Source of the DNA: Acidimicrobiia bacterium
GTDB lineage: Bacteria; Actinomycetota; Acidimicrobiia; IMCC26256; DASPTH01
Reading direction: 5' to 3'
Length of the DNA: 37,401 nt
Assembly (NCBI GenBank): GCA_040880805.1
Contig: JBBDHW010000016.1
Span: 1-37,401, forward strand
Of the stretch, positions 24,439-30,796 are shown one piece after another. A model generated the notes under the pieces. That model searched no databases. It saw only the letters and a program-made list of their open reading frames with translations, and was not told the origin of the DNA. How positions within the stretch are numbered: position 1 is the stretch's first letter; the number at the start of each line of letters is the position of its first letter. The position numbers and the translations under genes are program-made.

Positions 24439-24499
24439 GCGTCGTGTCCTCTCGAGAGGTGGCAATCCCCTTCTGGACGGACAAGAGCGCTCGGCGCAT
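24389..24499 (-). CDS. Putative leader ORF overlapping the start of the ribosomal protection gene
   Basis: The best ribosome-binding site in this leader, AAGGAGAGG (about 24502-24510, complement), precedes not the resistance gene but an ATG at 24499. That ATG opens a 36-codon frame starting MRRALLSVQKGIA. The frame runs across the resistance gene's GTG 24438 in a different reading frame and stops at 24389. Short leader peptides that sense stalled ribosomes are known for tet(M)-type and other ribosome-targeting resistance genes. This one is inferred only from its strong ribosome-binding site and position. Confidence 0.42.
   Translation of the reverse strand: MRRALLSVQKGIATSREDTTRGANVELGDLGACRRR
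24448..24459 (-). promoter_or_regulatory. Palindrome masking the ribosome-binding site of the ribosomal protection gene
   Basis: CCTCTCGAGAGG is a perfect 12-bp palindrome ending 9 nt upstream of GTG 24438. Its right half is the GAGAGG that would serve as Shine-Dalgarno. As RNA it can fold as a 4-bp stem with a UCGA loop, or pair between molecules. This could limit initiation until a ribosome moving on the leader ORF opens it. Confidence 0.4.
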
Positions 24500-24532
24500 T
24501 TCCCTCTCCTTGGTGGATCGGCGGTTGTCGGG

Positions 24533-24562
24533 AGTACAGCAGACGGCCACGCCGGAGGGCAA
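24533..24562 (-). promoter_or_regulatory. Putative promoter of the ribosomal protection gene
   Basis: On the minus strand TTGCCC (24557-24562) and an extended -10 TGC-TGTACT (24533-24538) are 18 nt apart. Transcription would start near 24526. That gives a leader of about 90 nt that includes the small ORF at 24499 and the palindrome at 24448-24459. Confidence 0.38.
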
Positions 24563-24600
24563 CCGATTTGTCGGGCGACTCAGCTCGGCCGGCTGATACT

Positions 24601-24626
24601 CCGACGAACCGGTACGTTTCCGTCGG
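24601..24626. promoter_or_regulatory. Inverted repeat between the divergent resistance and NTF2-like genes
   Basis: CCGACG (24601-24606) and CGTCGG (24621-24626) are perfect inverted arms. The inner AAC/GTT bases extend the symmetry with a 2-nt bulge. It lies 22 nt upstream of the NTF2-like ATG and upstream of the opposite promoter, a plausible operator for a dimeric regulator, or a hairpin in the NTF2 leader. Confidence 0.35.
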
Positions 24627-24648
24627 TAGAAGACAAAGGTGGGGCGCG

Positions 24649-25116
24649 ATGTACAAGGCAACGGTCCGCAGGTTGATCCGTCGCAGCATTCGGTTGCTCA
24701 ACGAGGGCCGCTATGAGGCATCGCTCGCGGTCGTTGCCCCAGACGCTGCGCTGAGTTTTCCGGGCGACAACTCCTGGTCCCGAGAGTTCCGTTCCCCTCA
24801 GCTCGGCCGCGAGCCCTTCGCGACGCATCGCGGGAAGGACGAGATCGAAGCCTTCCTCCGGCGCTACGTCGGTACCGGGATGCAGATGTCCGTCGAGGAC
24901 ATCTTGGTCAACGGTCCGCCCTGGAACACGCGTGTCGCGGTGCGGGTCAACCATGGAATCGTCGCCGAAGGCGTGACGATCTACACCAACCGAGCCGTCC
25001 TCATGGCCAAAATCGTCTGGGGCAAGATTCGCGCGCAGGAGGACTACGAGGACACCGAACGCGTCGCCGCCTTTGACCGAGACCACCCTGAGCGCGCCGG
25101 TCGACGGACCGACTGA
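24649..25116 (+). CDS. NTF2-like (SnoaL-type) protein
   Basis: This 155-aa cone-shaped alpha/beta barrel protein has a basic helical start ([20 protein letters not shown]), the [12 protein letters not shown] strand, [15 protein letters not shown] helix and a C-terminal R-V-N-H-G-I-V strand set. The family includes small isomerases, hydrolases and binding proteins, and no catalytic set can be assigned. ATG 24649 is preceded by AAAGGTGGGG. The long upstream open frame is antisense to the resistance gene and not real. It may be co-transcribed with the ABM gene or separate from it, since a promoter candidate lies between them. Confidence 0.72.
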   Translation: MYKATVRRLIRRSIRLLNEGRYEASLAVVAPDAALSFPGDNSWSREFRSPQLGREPFATHRGKDEIEAFLRRYVGTGMQMSVEDILVNGPPWNTRVAVRVNHGIVAEGVTIYTNRAVLMAKIVWGKIRAQEDYEDTERVAAFDRDHPERAGRRTD

Positions 25117-25163
25117 CCGCATACAGAACTGCCGTTATACGGGTGATGTTGTCAAGCATCATC
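25113..25163 (+). promoter_or_regulatory. Putative promoter and operator upstream of the ABM gene
   Basis: A CTGACC -35 (25113-25118) and TTATAC -10 (25135-25140) are 16 nt apart. Four bases further begins a quasi-palindrome, GATG-T-TG-TCAAG-CA-T-CATC (25145-25163), with 6 of 7 positions of each arm matched. Its place at the expected transcription start is typical of a repressor site. No regulator gene is adjacent. Confidence 0.4.
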
Positions 25164-25207
25164 GTGGTCGACCTCAACCAACATGCCGTGAAGATCGGAG
25201 TTCGCCA

Positions 25208-25513
25208 ATGATCGTCGTCCGCTTCAAGATCAAGTGCCAGCCGGCGAAGAGCGAGCAGGTCAAGACCGCGCTCGACCAGGTCATCGCCCCGAGCCGAACG
25301 GTCGAAGGGGTCATCAGTTTCGACATTGCCCGCGACCTCGCCGACCCCGACTCGTTCATCGCCACCGAGGTGTTCGAGGATCGGGATGCGCTCGACCGTC
25401 AAGAGTCGTTGCCGGAGGTAGGGAATGTGATGTCGATCCTCCCGGACTCCCTCGCTGTCCCACCCGAGGCAACTCTGTTCCACGTCTCCTCGTCCGAACC
25501 GCTGGAGAGTTGA
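25208..25513 (+). CDS. Antibiotic biosynthesis monooxygenase (ABM/putative quinol monooxygenase) family protein
   Basis: This 101-aa ferredoxin-fold dimeric protein starts [22 protein letters not shown]. It has [10 protein letters not shown] and the F-I-A-T-E-V-F-E-D strand, matching the YgiN-like ABM pattern. Members oxidise quinols or polyketide intermediates without a cofactor, or degrade heme; the substrate here is unknown. ATG 25208 has GGAG 7 nt upstream. It stands 91 nt after the NTF2-like gene and just before a remnant SDR on the other strand. Confidence 0.78.
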   Translation: MIVVRFKIKCQPAKSEQVKTALDQVIAPSRTVEGVISFDIARDLADPDSFIATEVFEDRDALDRQESLPEVGNVMSILPDSLAVPPEATLFHVSSSEPLES

Positions 25514-25634
25514 GTACGCAGCCGCAGAAGGGTCGAGGCCGAGGGAGTCGGCGGGCAGACGGCGGCCAACCTTTCTGGCTCGACGACGCTCCGAGGGTCC
25601 AGGGCGGCCGAGTGCCCGATCGCTGTACGCGCCT

Positions 25635-25806
25635 GCGAGGACGAGCCGGCGGTGCTGACGTTGATGATCGAACCGCCGTCGCCCGCGAACATGCGACCTC
25701 CGAACAACGCCCCGCGACGGAACGGCCCGCGGGCGTTGAGCGGCGACACGCCGGCGTTGTCCACGAGCACGTCGCAACGGCCGAACTCGTCGTCAGCGAT
25801 CTGCAC
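25635..25806 (-). pseudogene. Short-chain dehydrogenase remnant
   Basis: The frame from about 25806 shows the middle of an SDR: F-G-R-C-D-V-L-V-D-N-A-G-V-S-P-L, then N-A-R-G-P-F-R and DGGSIINVSTAGS, the strand that carries the catalytic Ser. The N-terminal Rossmann motif is absent, and about 20 residues seem missing between N-A-G-V-S-P-L and N-A-R-G. The Y-x-x-x-K helix never appears. After S-T-A-G-S-S the frame loses SDR character and runs antisense into the ABM gene. It is a decayed fragment between the ABM gene and the end of the acyl-CoA synthetase. The rest of 25514-25825 shows no gene. Confidence 0.55.
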
Positions 25807-25825
25807 GAGCCGATCACCGTCCGTC

Positions 25826-27403
25826 TCAGATGGCGCGCTCGCGGCCTTCCCAGTAGGGGTCGCGCAGCTTGCGTTTGTAGAGCTTGCCGTTTGGGTCGCG
25901 GGGGAGCTCTTCGGTGAAGTCGATGGTGCGCGGCGTCTTGAACTTGGCGAGACGGGTTGCCGACCATTCGAGGATCTCGGCTTCGAGCTCGGGGCTGCCC
26001 TCGACTCCCTCGACCGGCTCGACGACGGCCTTCACCTCTTCACCCCAGTCGTCGTGCGGAATGCCGAACACCGCCACGTCGGCGACCTTCGGATGCATGA
26101 TCAGTTCGCTCTCGATCTCGGCGGGGTAGATGTTGGCCCCGCCCGAGATGATCATGTCGGTCTTGCGATCGGAGAGGAACAGCCAGCCGTCGTCGTCGAG
26201 GAAGCCGACGTCGCCAACGGTGAAGAACCTGCCACGACGGCTCTTCTCCGTCTTCTCCTTGTCCTTGTAGTACTCGAAGCTTCCCGCCATCATGTGCATG
26301 TAGACGGTGCCGATCTCGAAGGCCGGGAGCCCGTTGTCGTCGTCGTCGAGGATCACGATCTCCGCGCCCGGCCACGCGCGCCCGACGGTCCCGGGGTGCT
26401 CGAGCCAGTCCTTCGCGTACACGAGCGTGCCGCCACCCTCGCTGGCCGCGTAGTACTCGTCGATGACCGGACCCCACCACTCGATCATCTGACGCTTCAC
26501 GTCGGGAGGGCACGGCGCCGCCGCGTGCACCATGTGGCGCAGCGACGACACGTTGTACTTCGCGCGCACCTCGTCCGGCAGGCCGAGCAGTCGGACGAAC
26601 TGCGTCGGCACCATGTGCGTGTTCGTCACCTTGTACCGGTCGATCAAATGGAGCATCTGTTCGGGCGTCCACTTGTCCATCACGACGACGGTGTGGCCGG
26701 TGTGGATCGCGGAGCCCGCGAACACGAGCACCGCGGTGTGGTAGAGCGGCGAGCCGACGATGTGCACGTTGTCGTCGAACGGCTGGAGCCCGAACATGGT
26801 GAGCATCCCGCCGAATCCGCGACCGCCGGCCTCCGGCTCGGTGCCGGGTAACGAGCGGCGCACCCCCTTCGGACGGCCGGTGGTGCCCGACGTGTAGTTC
26901 ATGACGGTGCCCGTCGTGCGGTTGGCGGGCGTACCGGACGGTTGGCCGGTCTTCAGTTCGTCGTACGCGCGGAAGCCGGGGATGTCGCCGCCGACGGCGA
27001 AGCGACCGTTGGCCGGGAAGTCGATCTCGTCGGCCGCGGCCGTCGCATGCTCCGCGAAGCGCGCGTGCGCGATGAACACCTTCGCCTCGCAGTCGTCCAC
27101 GATGTACGCGATCTCCGGACCAACGAGGTGCCAGTTGATCGGGATGAGGTAGAAGCCCGCCTGGCTGATCGCGAGGTACAGCTCGAACACCTCGACCCCG
27201 TTCGGCAGCAGCATCGCGATCGCGTCGCCCGGCTGGAGCCCCATCGCACGGAGACCGTGGACGACCTGGTTGCACGAGCCGAGCAGCTCGCCCGCGGGCA
27301 CAAGGCGCTCCTCGGGGTCGACGAGCGCGAGGTGATCCGGATTGGCCTCCGCGATCATCCAGAAGCCTTGGGGAGCGGGCGCGTCGGTGGGCGCAGCGGT
27401 CAT
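25826..27403 (-). CDS. Acyl-CoA synthetase (AMP-forming, ANL superfamily)
   Basis: This 525-aa enzyme is closely related to 1067-2620. It has the P-loop YTSGTTGRPKGV, the motif YYAASEGGG, T-V-G-D-V-G-F-L-D-D-D-G, R-K-T-D-M-I-I-S-G-G-A-N-I-Y-P-A-E-I-E and C-terminal PNGKLYKRKLRDPYW containing the catalytic Lys. It should form an acyl-CoA from an unidentified carboxylic acid. ATG 27403 is preceded by an excellent AAAGGAGGG. The open frame upstream to 27850 is antisense to the epoxide hydrolase gene and not real. It is monocistronic and divergent from the epoxide hydrolase-dienoyl-CoA reductase operon, whose substrates it may supply. Confidence 0.9.
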   Translation of the reverse strand: MTAAPTDAPAPQGFWMIAEANPDHLALVDPEERLVPAGELLGSCNQVVHGLRAMGLQPGDAIAMLLPNGVEVFELYLAISQAGFYLIPINWHLVGPEIAYIVDDCEAKVFIAHARFAEHATAAADEIDFPANGRFAVGGDIPGFRAYDELKTGQPSGTPANRTTGTVMNYTSGTTGRPKGVRRSLPGTEPEAGGRGFGGMLTMFGLQPFDDNVHIVGSPLYHTAVLVFAGSAIHTGHTVVVMDKWTPEQMLHLIDRYKVTNTHMVPTQFVRLLGLPDEVRAKYNVSSLRHMVHAAAPCPPDVKRQMIEWWGPVIDEYYAASEGGGTLVYAKDWLEHPGTVGRAWPGAEIVILDDDDNGLPAFEIGTVYMHMMAGSFEYYKDKEKTEKSRRGRFFTVGDVGFLDDDGWLFLSDRKTDMIISGGANIYPAEIESELIMHPKVADVAVFGIPHDDWGEEVKAVVEPVEGVEGSPELEAEILEWSATRLAKFKTPRTIDFTEELPRDPNGKLYKRKLRDPYWEGRERAI

Positions 27404-27463
27404 CGTCCCTCCTTTCGGTGTCTGGTGGCGTGACTCTGAGCGCACCGGCCAACATGACGGCTC

Positions 27464-28453
27464 ATGGACGGTATCCGTCATCGGAATGTCTCCACCAACG
27501 GCATCACGATGCACATCGCCGAGGCGGGGCCCGACGACGGCCGCACGGTGGTCCTGTGCCACGGCTTCCCCGAGTGCTGGTACTCGTGGCGGCACCAACT
27601 GGTCGCGTTGGGGGAGGCCGGCTTCCATGCCGTGGCGCCCGATCAGCGTGGATACGGGCAGACCGAGATGCCGGCCGAAGTGAGCGAGTACACGCAGCTG
27701 CATCTCGTCGGCGACATCGTCGGGTTGCTCGACGCGCTCGACGCCGAACGCGCCACCGTCGTCGGTCACGACTGGGGCGCGCCGGTCGCGTGGCACTGTG
27801 CGCTGCTCCGTCCCGATCGTTTCGAAGCGGTCGCCGCGCTCAGTGTGCACTGGGGCGGGATCGCGCCGCGTCCGACGCCATTGATGAAGCCCACTGACGG
27901 AATGCGCGCGGCGCTCGGCGACAGCTTCCTCTACATCCTGTATTTCCAGGAACCGGGCGTTGCCGAGGGCGAGCTCGACGTCGATCTCCGTCGCTCATTG
28001 CGCGCCACGCTCTACACACTCTCGGGTGACATCCCGCGCGACGAGTACCGCTTCTTCGACCCAGCCGCGCAGCAGATGTTCGACATTCTCGCGGAGCCGC
28101 CCGGCGCGCTCGACTGGCTCTCCGACGACGACCTCGACGCGTTCGTCGACTCGTTCGCACATCACGGCACGTTCTTCGGGGGCTTGAACTGGTACCGGTG
28201 CATCGACCGTACAGCCGAGCTGTTGGCGCCGTTCGCCGGCCTTCCGATCATGCAGCCCGCGCTCTTCATCGGCGCGGAGTACGACTCGATCTTCGGTCAG
28301 ACACCCGAGTCGGTGCTCGCGACGCGCGCGCACATTCCCAATCTCCGCGAGCCGATCTGGGTGAAGGGATCGGGTCACTGGATCCAGCAGGAGGAACCGA
28401 CCGTGGTCAACGACGCACTCCTCGAGTTCTTGGCCGAGAGCGGGACGAAATGA
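27464..28453 (+). CDS. Alpha/beta-fold epoxide hydrolase
   Basis: This 329-aa enzyme has the oxyanion motif HGFPE (33-37), the nucleophile Asp103 in GHDWGAP, and a cap-domain Tyr in G-G-L-N-W-Y-R that would polarise the epoxide. The acid is probably in AEYDSIF, and His305 in GSGHWIQQ. This set is diagnostic for soluble epoxide hydrolases; dehalogenases share the Asp but not the H-G-F-P-E and cap Tyr. It opens an epoxide to a diol. The ATG at 27464 has no strong ribosome-binding site. It overlaps the next gene by 4 nt (ATGA). Confidence 0.9.
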   Translation: MDGIRHRNVSTNGITMHIAEAGPDDGRTVVLCHGFPECWYSWRHQLVALGEAGFHAVAPDQRGYGQTEMPAEVSEYTQLHLVGDIVGLLDALDAERATVVGHDWGAPVAWHCALLRPDRFEAVAALSVHWGGIAPRPTPLMKPTDGMRAALGDSFLYILYFQEPGVAEGELDVDLRRSLRATLYTLSGDIPRDEYRFFDPAAQQMFDILAEPPGALDWLSDDDLDAFVDSFAHHGTFFGGLNWYRCIDRTAELLAPFAGLPIMQPALFIGAEYDSIFGQTPESVLATRAHIPNLREPIWVKGSGHWIQQEEPTVVNDALLEFLAESGTK

Positions 28454-29265
28454 GCGAACTGCCGCAGTCTCCGTTCCGCCCCGATGTCTTGTCGGGCTCG
28501 GTAGCGTTCGTGACCGGTGGCGCGACCGGGATCGGCAAGGAGATCTGTCGAGTCCTCGGCCACCACGGCGCGCGTGTCGCGATCGCCAGCCGCAACACCG
28601 AACGGCTCGAGCAGGCGACGGCCGAGCTACGCGGCGAGGACATCGAGACGCACTTCGACGTCGGAGACGTGCGCGACGCCGCAGCCGTGCAACGGATCGT
28701 CGGTGGGATCGTCGATCGGTTCGGGCAGCTCGACATCGTCGTGAACAACGCGGCCGGCAACTTCCCTGCGCCGATGACGAAGATCTCCCCCAACGGTTTC
28801 AAGGCCGTCGTCGACATCGACCTCCTCGGCACCTACAACGTGTCGAAGGCCGCGTTCGACGCGTGGCTCGGTGAACACGGCGGCAATATCGTCAATATCA
28901 CCGCGCCGTTCGAGTTGAAGGGCGTGGCGTTGCAGTCTCATGTCGCCGCGGCGAAGGCGGGTGTCGATTCGCTGACGCGTACGTGTGCGGTGGAGTGGGG
29001 CCCCTATGGGATTCGCGTGAACGCGATCGCGCCTGGAGCCATCGGCGATACGGAAGGCATGCGCCGGTTCGCCGACGTCGTGCCCAGCACCGAAGAGTCT
29101 CGACCCACGAACCCCGTCGGCCTGCTCGGCCACGGATCCGACATCGCGTACATGGTGTTGTTCCTGTGCTCGCCGGTCGCGCGGTTCATCTCCGGGCAGG
29201 TGATCGCGGTGGACGGCGCCGCGAGCATCGATCAGCTGAAGCTGGGCCTCGGCCGAGCCGATTAG
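28450..29265 (+). CDS. 2,4-dienoyl-CoA reductase (DECR/peroxisomal type SDR)
   Basis: This 271-aa SDR has TGGATGIG (22-29) and the family signature NNAAGNF (99-105). V-D-I-D-L-L-G-T-Y-N-V-S, H-G-G-N-I-V-N-I-T-A and V-E-W-G-P-Y-G-I-R-V-N-A-I-A-P-G-A-I are close to the animal peroxisomal enzyme. As in that family the Tyr of Y-x-x-x-K is absent (the position reads H-V-A-A-A-K with Lys169). It would reduce a 2,4-dienoyl-CoA with NADPH, needed for unsaturated acyl chains. Its start overlaps the epoxide hydrolase stop by 4 nt. Together with the divergent acyl-CoA synthetase it makes a coherent CoA-ester pathway. Confidence 0.88.
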   Translation: MSELPQSPFRPDVLSGSVAFVTGGATGIGKEICRVLGHHGARVAIASRNTERLEQATAELRGEDIETHFDVGDVRDAAAVQRIVGGIVDRFGQLDIVVNNAAGNFPAPMTKISPNGFKAVVDIDLLGTYNVSKAAFDAWLGEHGGNIVNITAPFELKGVALQSHVAAAKAGVDSLTRTCAVEWGPYGIRVNAIAPGAIGDTEGMRRFADVVPSTEESRPTNPVGLLGHGSDIAYMVLFLCSPVARFISGQVIAVDGAASIDQLKLGLGRAD

Positions 29266-29352
29266 CGGTACCACACCAACCGGCGTCGCAAGACACGCGT
29301 AATCCATGCCGAACGACGCCAGTTCGAGCAGTTCGTACCGATGGGAGCGGAC

Positions 29353-30114
29353 ATGGAGTTGACGGATCGGCGCATCATCGTCGTGGGCGCGTCGTCGGGC
29401 ATCGGGGAAGCGGTGGCGGTGCAGGCCGCCGGGGCCGGAGCGCGCGTCGTGGTCGCTGCCCGCAGGCTCGATCGGCTGGAGGCAGTGGTCGAGCGGTGTG
29501 GCGACCGCGCGCACGCGGTGCGGTGCGACGTTCGTGATCCGACGAGCTGTGAGGAGTTGATCGCGCGCGCCGTCGAGCACCTCGGTGGTCTCGATGCGGT
29601 GATCTACTCGACTGCTATCGATCCGCTCGCGCGGCTCGTCGACACCGATGCCGAGTTGTGGGCCGATGTGCTCGCGACCAATGTGGTGGGCGCGTCACTC
29701 GTGTGCCGCGCCGCGGTTCCGCACCTCGCGAAGACGACGGGCCGGTACGTGTTCGTGTCGGCCACATCAGTTGGTCGTCCGCTACCGGGAATGGGTGCCT
29801 ACGAGACCAGCAAGGCGGCGCTCGAGGAGCTGGCACGCGCGTGGCGGGGCGAGCATCCCGAGGTCGGGTTCTCGACCGTCGCCGTCGGCAACACGCTCGG
29901 TACCGAGGTCACCGCGCGCTGGGATCCAGAGTTGCTGGGGGAGCTCGGCGCGGTATGGGCGCAACGGGGGTACATCGACGACAACGGGCCGGGCGCGATG
30001 ACCGTCGACGCGGCCGCGGCCGCGGTGTTGAGCGTGCTCAGCGCGGCCGCCGAGCTGCGGTTCGTGCTCGCGCTCCCGCCGCCCGGCAGCACGATGGAGC
30101 ACCCCGGCGGGTAG
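29353..30114 (+). CDS. Short-chain dehydrogenase/reductase with altered NNAG motif
   Basis: This 253-aa SDR has VGASSGIG (11-18), A-A-R-R-L-D-R after the second strand (NADP preference likely), a serine strand F-V-S-A-T-S and Y-E-T-S-K. The NNAG structural motif is replaced by I-Y-S-T-A-I-D, so the usual Asn is a Ser. The late region is shorter than in most SDRs. ATG 29353 is preferred to ATG 29341, because GGGAG (29343-29347) stands 5 nt before it. It follows the dienoyl-CoA reductase after 87 nt and may be in the same transcript. Confidence 0.82.
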   Translation: MELTDRRIIVVGASSGIGEAVAVQAAGAGARVVVAARRLDRLEAVVERCGDRAHAVRCDVRDPTSCEELIARAVEHLGGLDAVIYSTAIDPLARLVDTDAELWADVLATNVVGASLVCRAAVPHLAKTTGRYVFVSATSVGRPLPGMGAYETSKAALEELARAWRGEHPEVGFSTVAVGNTLGTEVTARWDPELLGELGAVWAQRGYIDDNGPGAMTVDAAAAAVLSVLSAAAELRFVLALPPPGSTMEHPGG

Positions 30115-30147
30115 AGAGCGATCTACTCGTCCTTCCCGCTCTGTGCA

Positions 30148-30215
30148 GCTTCGCTGCCGGGCCGCTCAGGCCACGCTTCGCTGCTCGGCGGGATGCCCGC
30201 CTCGCGGCCGCTCAG
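30148..30215. repeat. Short direct repeats at the end of the NTF2-like gene
   Basis: GCTTCGCTGC occurs at 30148-30157 and 30175-30184, and GCCGCTCAG at 30161-30169 and 30207-30215, interleaved. The second pair overlaps the stop of the minus-strand NTF2-like gene. It lies between two converging genes; a degenerate internal duplication is the simplest reading. Confidence 0.45.
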
Positions 30216-30733
30216 CTCGGGGGCTGCGGACCTCTCGCGTAGAGGGCGTCGCCGGCACCGCGTTGACCGAGCCGATGATGCTCGGGGAGCGGCCACCAGT
30301 CGTCGGGTCGGTGCCGGAGCGACCAGTCGGGCACCGCCACGCGCTGCGCGATCCGCCACTCGCCACCTCGACGCTCGAAACGGTCGATGAACCGGAACCC
30401 GGTGCTGAGGTTCAGGTGCGGGGCGTCCGACGCGCTGCGGTGCACCGACATCCCGTACGTCTCGACCCACGCGGTGTCGGCGTCGTCGAACTCGACGAGT
30501 TGGTTCCCGATGAAGTGCATCGTCGCGTCGTACTTCGCGAGCAACGGCCGTACCCATTCGAGGTAGGCATCGACCGTGCCGGAGAACGATCCGTGCTCGT
30601 CGTGCGCGTCGTCGTGATAGCAGCTACGAACGAGATCGAGGTCCATGCGGTCGATGCCGCGGCAGTAGCGCGCGACGACACGACGGATCTCGGCTTCTGC
30701 GATCAGTCGTTCGAGTTGCTCCGAGTCGGTCAC
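30212..30733 (-). CDS. NTF2-like (SnoaL-like) protein
   Basis: This 173-aa protein of the SnoaL_4/NTF2 type has I-R-R-V-V-A-R-Y-C-R-G-I-D-R-M-D, then S-C-Y-H-D-D-A-H-D-E-H-G and H-F-I-G-N-Q-L-V-E, ending with R-F-E-R-R-G-G-E-W-R-I. The R-x-x-D-R-x-D pattern followed by Y-H-D-D-A is common in ring-hydroxylating-dioxygenase-beta-like and dehydratase-like members. GTG 30733 is preceded by GGAGGAGGG 5-6 nt upstream, and this decides the start. It diverges from the 30797 amidohydrolase with 63 nt between them. A Gly/Pro-rich tail follows the core. Confidence 0.83.
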   Translation of the reverse strand: MTDSEQLERLIAEAEIRRVVARYCRGIDRMDLDLVRSCYHDDAHDEHGSFSGTVDAYLEWVRPLLAKYDATMHFIGNQLVEFDDADTAWVETYGMSVHRSASDAPHLNLSTGFRFIDRFERRGGEWRIAQRVAVPDWSLRHRPDDWWPLPEHHRLGQRGAGDALYARGPQPPS

Positions 30734-30796
30734 CGAGCCCTCCTCCCGTGCGGGAGCTTAGGATTGACCCGAGCCACCAGGGAAGGGAGCCGCCAG

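Noticed and set aside
24423-24701. 92-aa minus-strand frame across the resistance leader and the NTF2-like start
   Set aside because: No ribosome-binding site and no domain, and it runs antisense to the NTF2-like start. Only the inner ORF at 24499 has a strong ribosome-binding site.
29267-29340. CGGTAC/GTACCG inverted arms between the dienoyl-CoA reductase and SDR genes
   Set aside because: Arms are 6 bp and about 60 nt apart, which is expected by chance in this composition.
30123-30557. 144-aa minus-strand frame ending in SEAAQSGKDE
   Set aside because: Overlaps the NTF2-like gene in another frame. The tail comes from short direct repeats, not from a recognisable domain.
30143-30796. Upstream part of the 30797 amidohydrolase frame
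   Set aside because: It runs antisense to the NTF2-like gene with a strong ribosome-binding site. The amidohydrolase has its own ribosome-binding site before ATG 30797.
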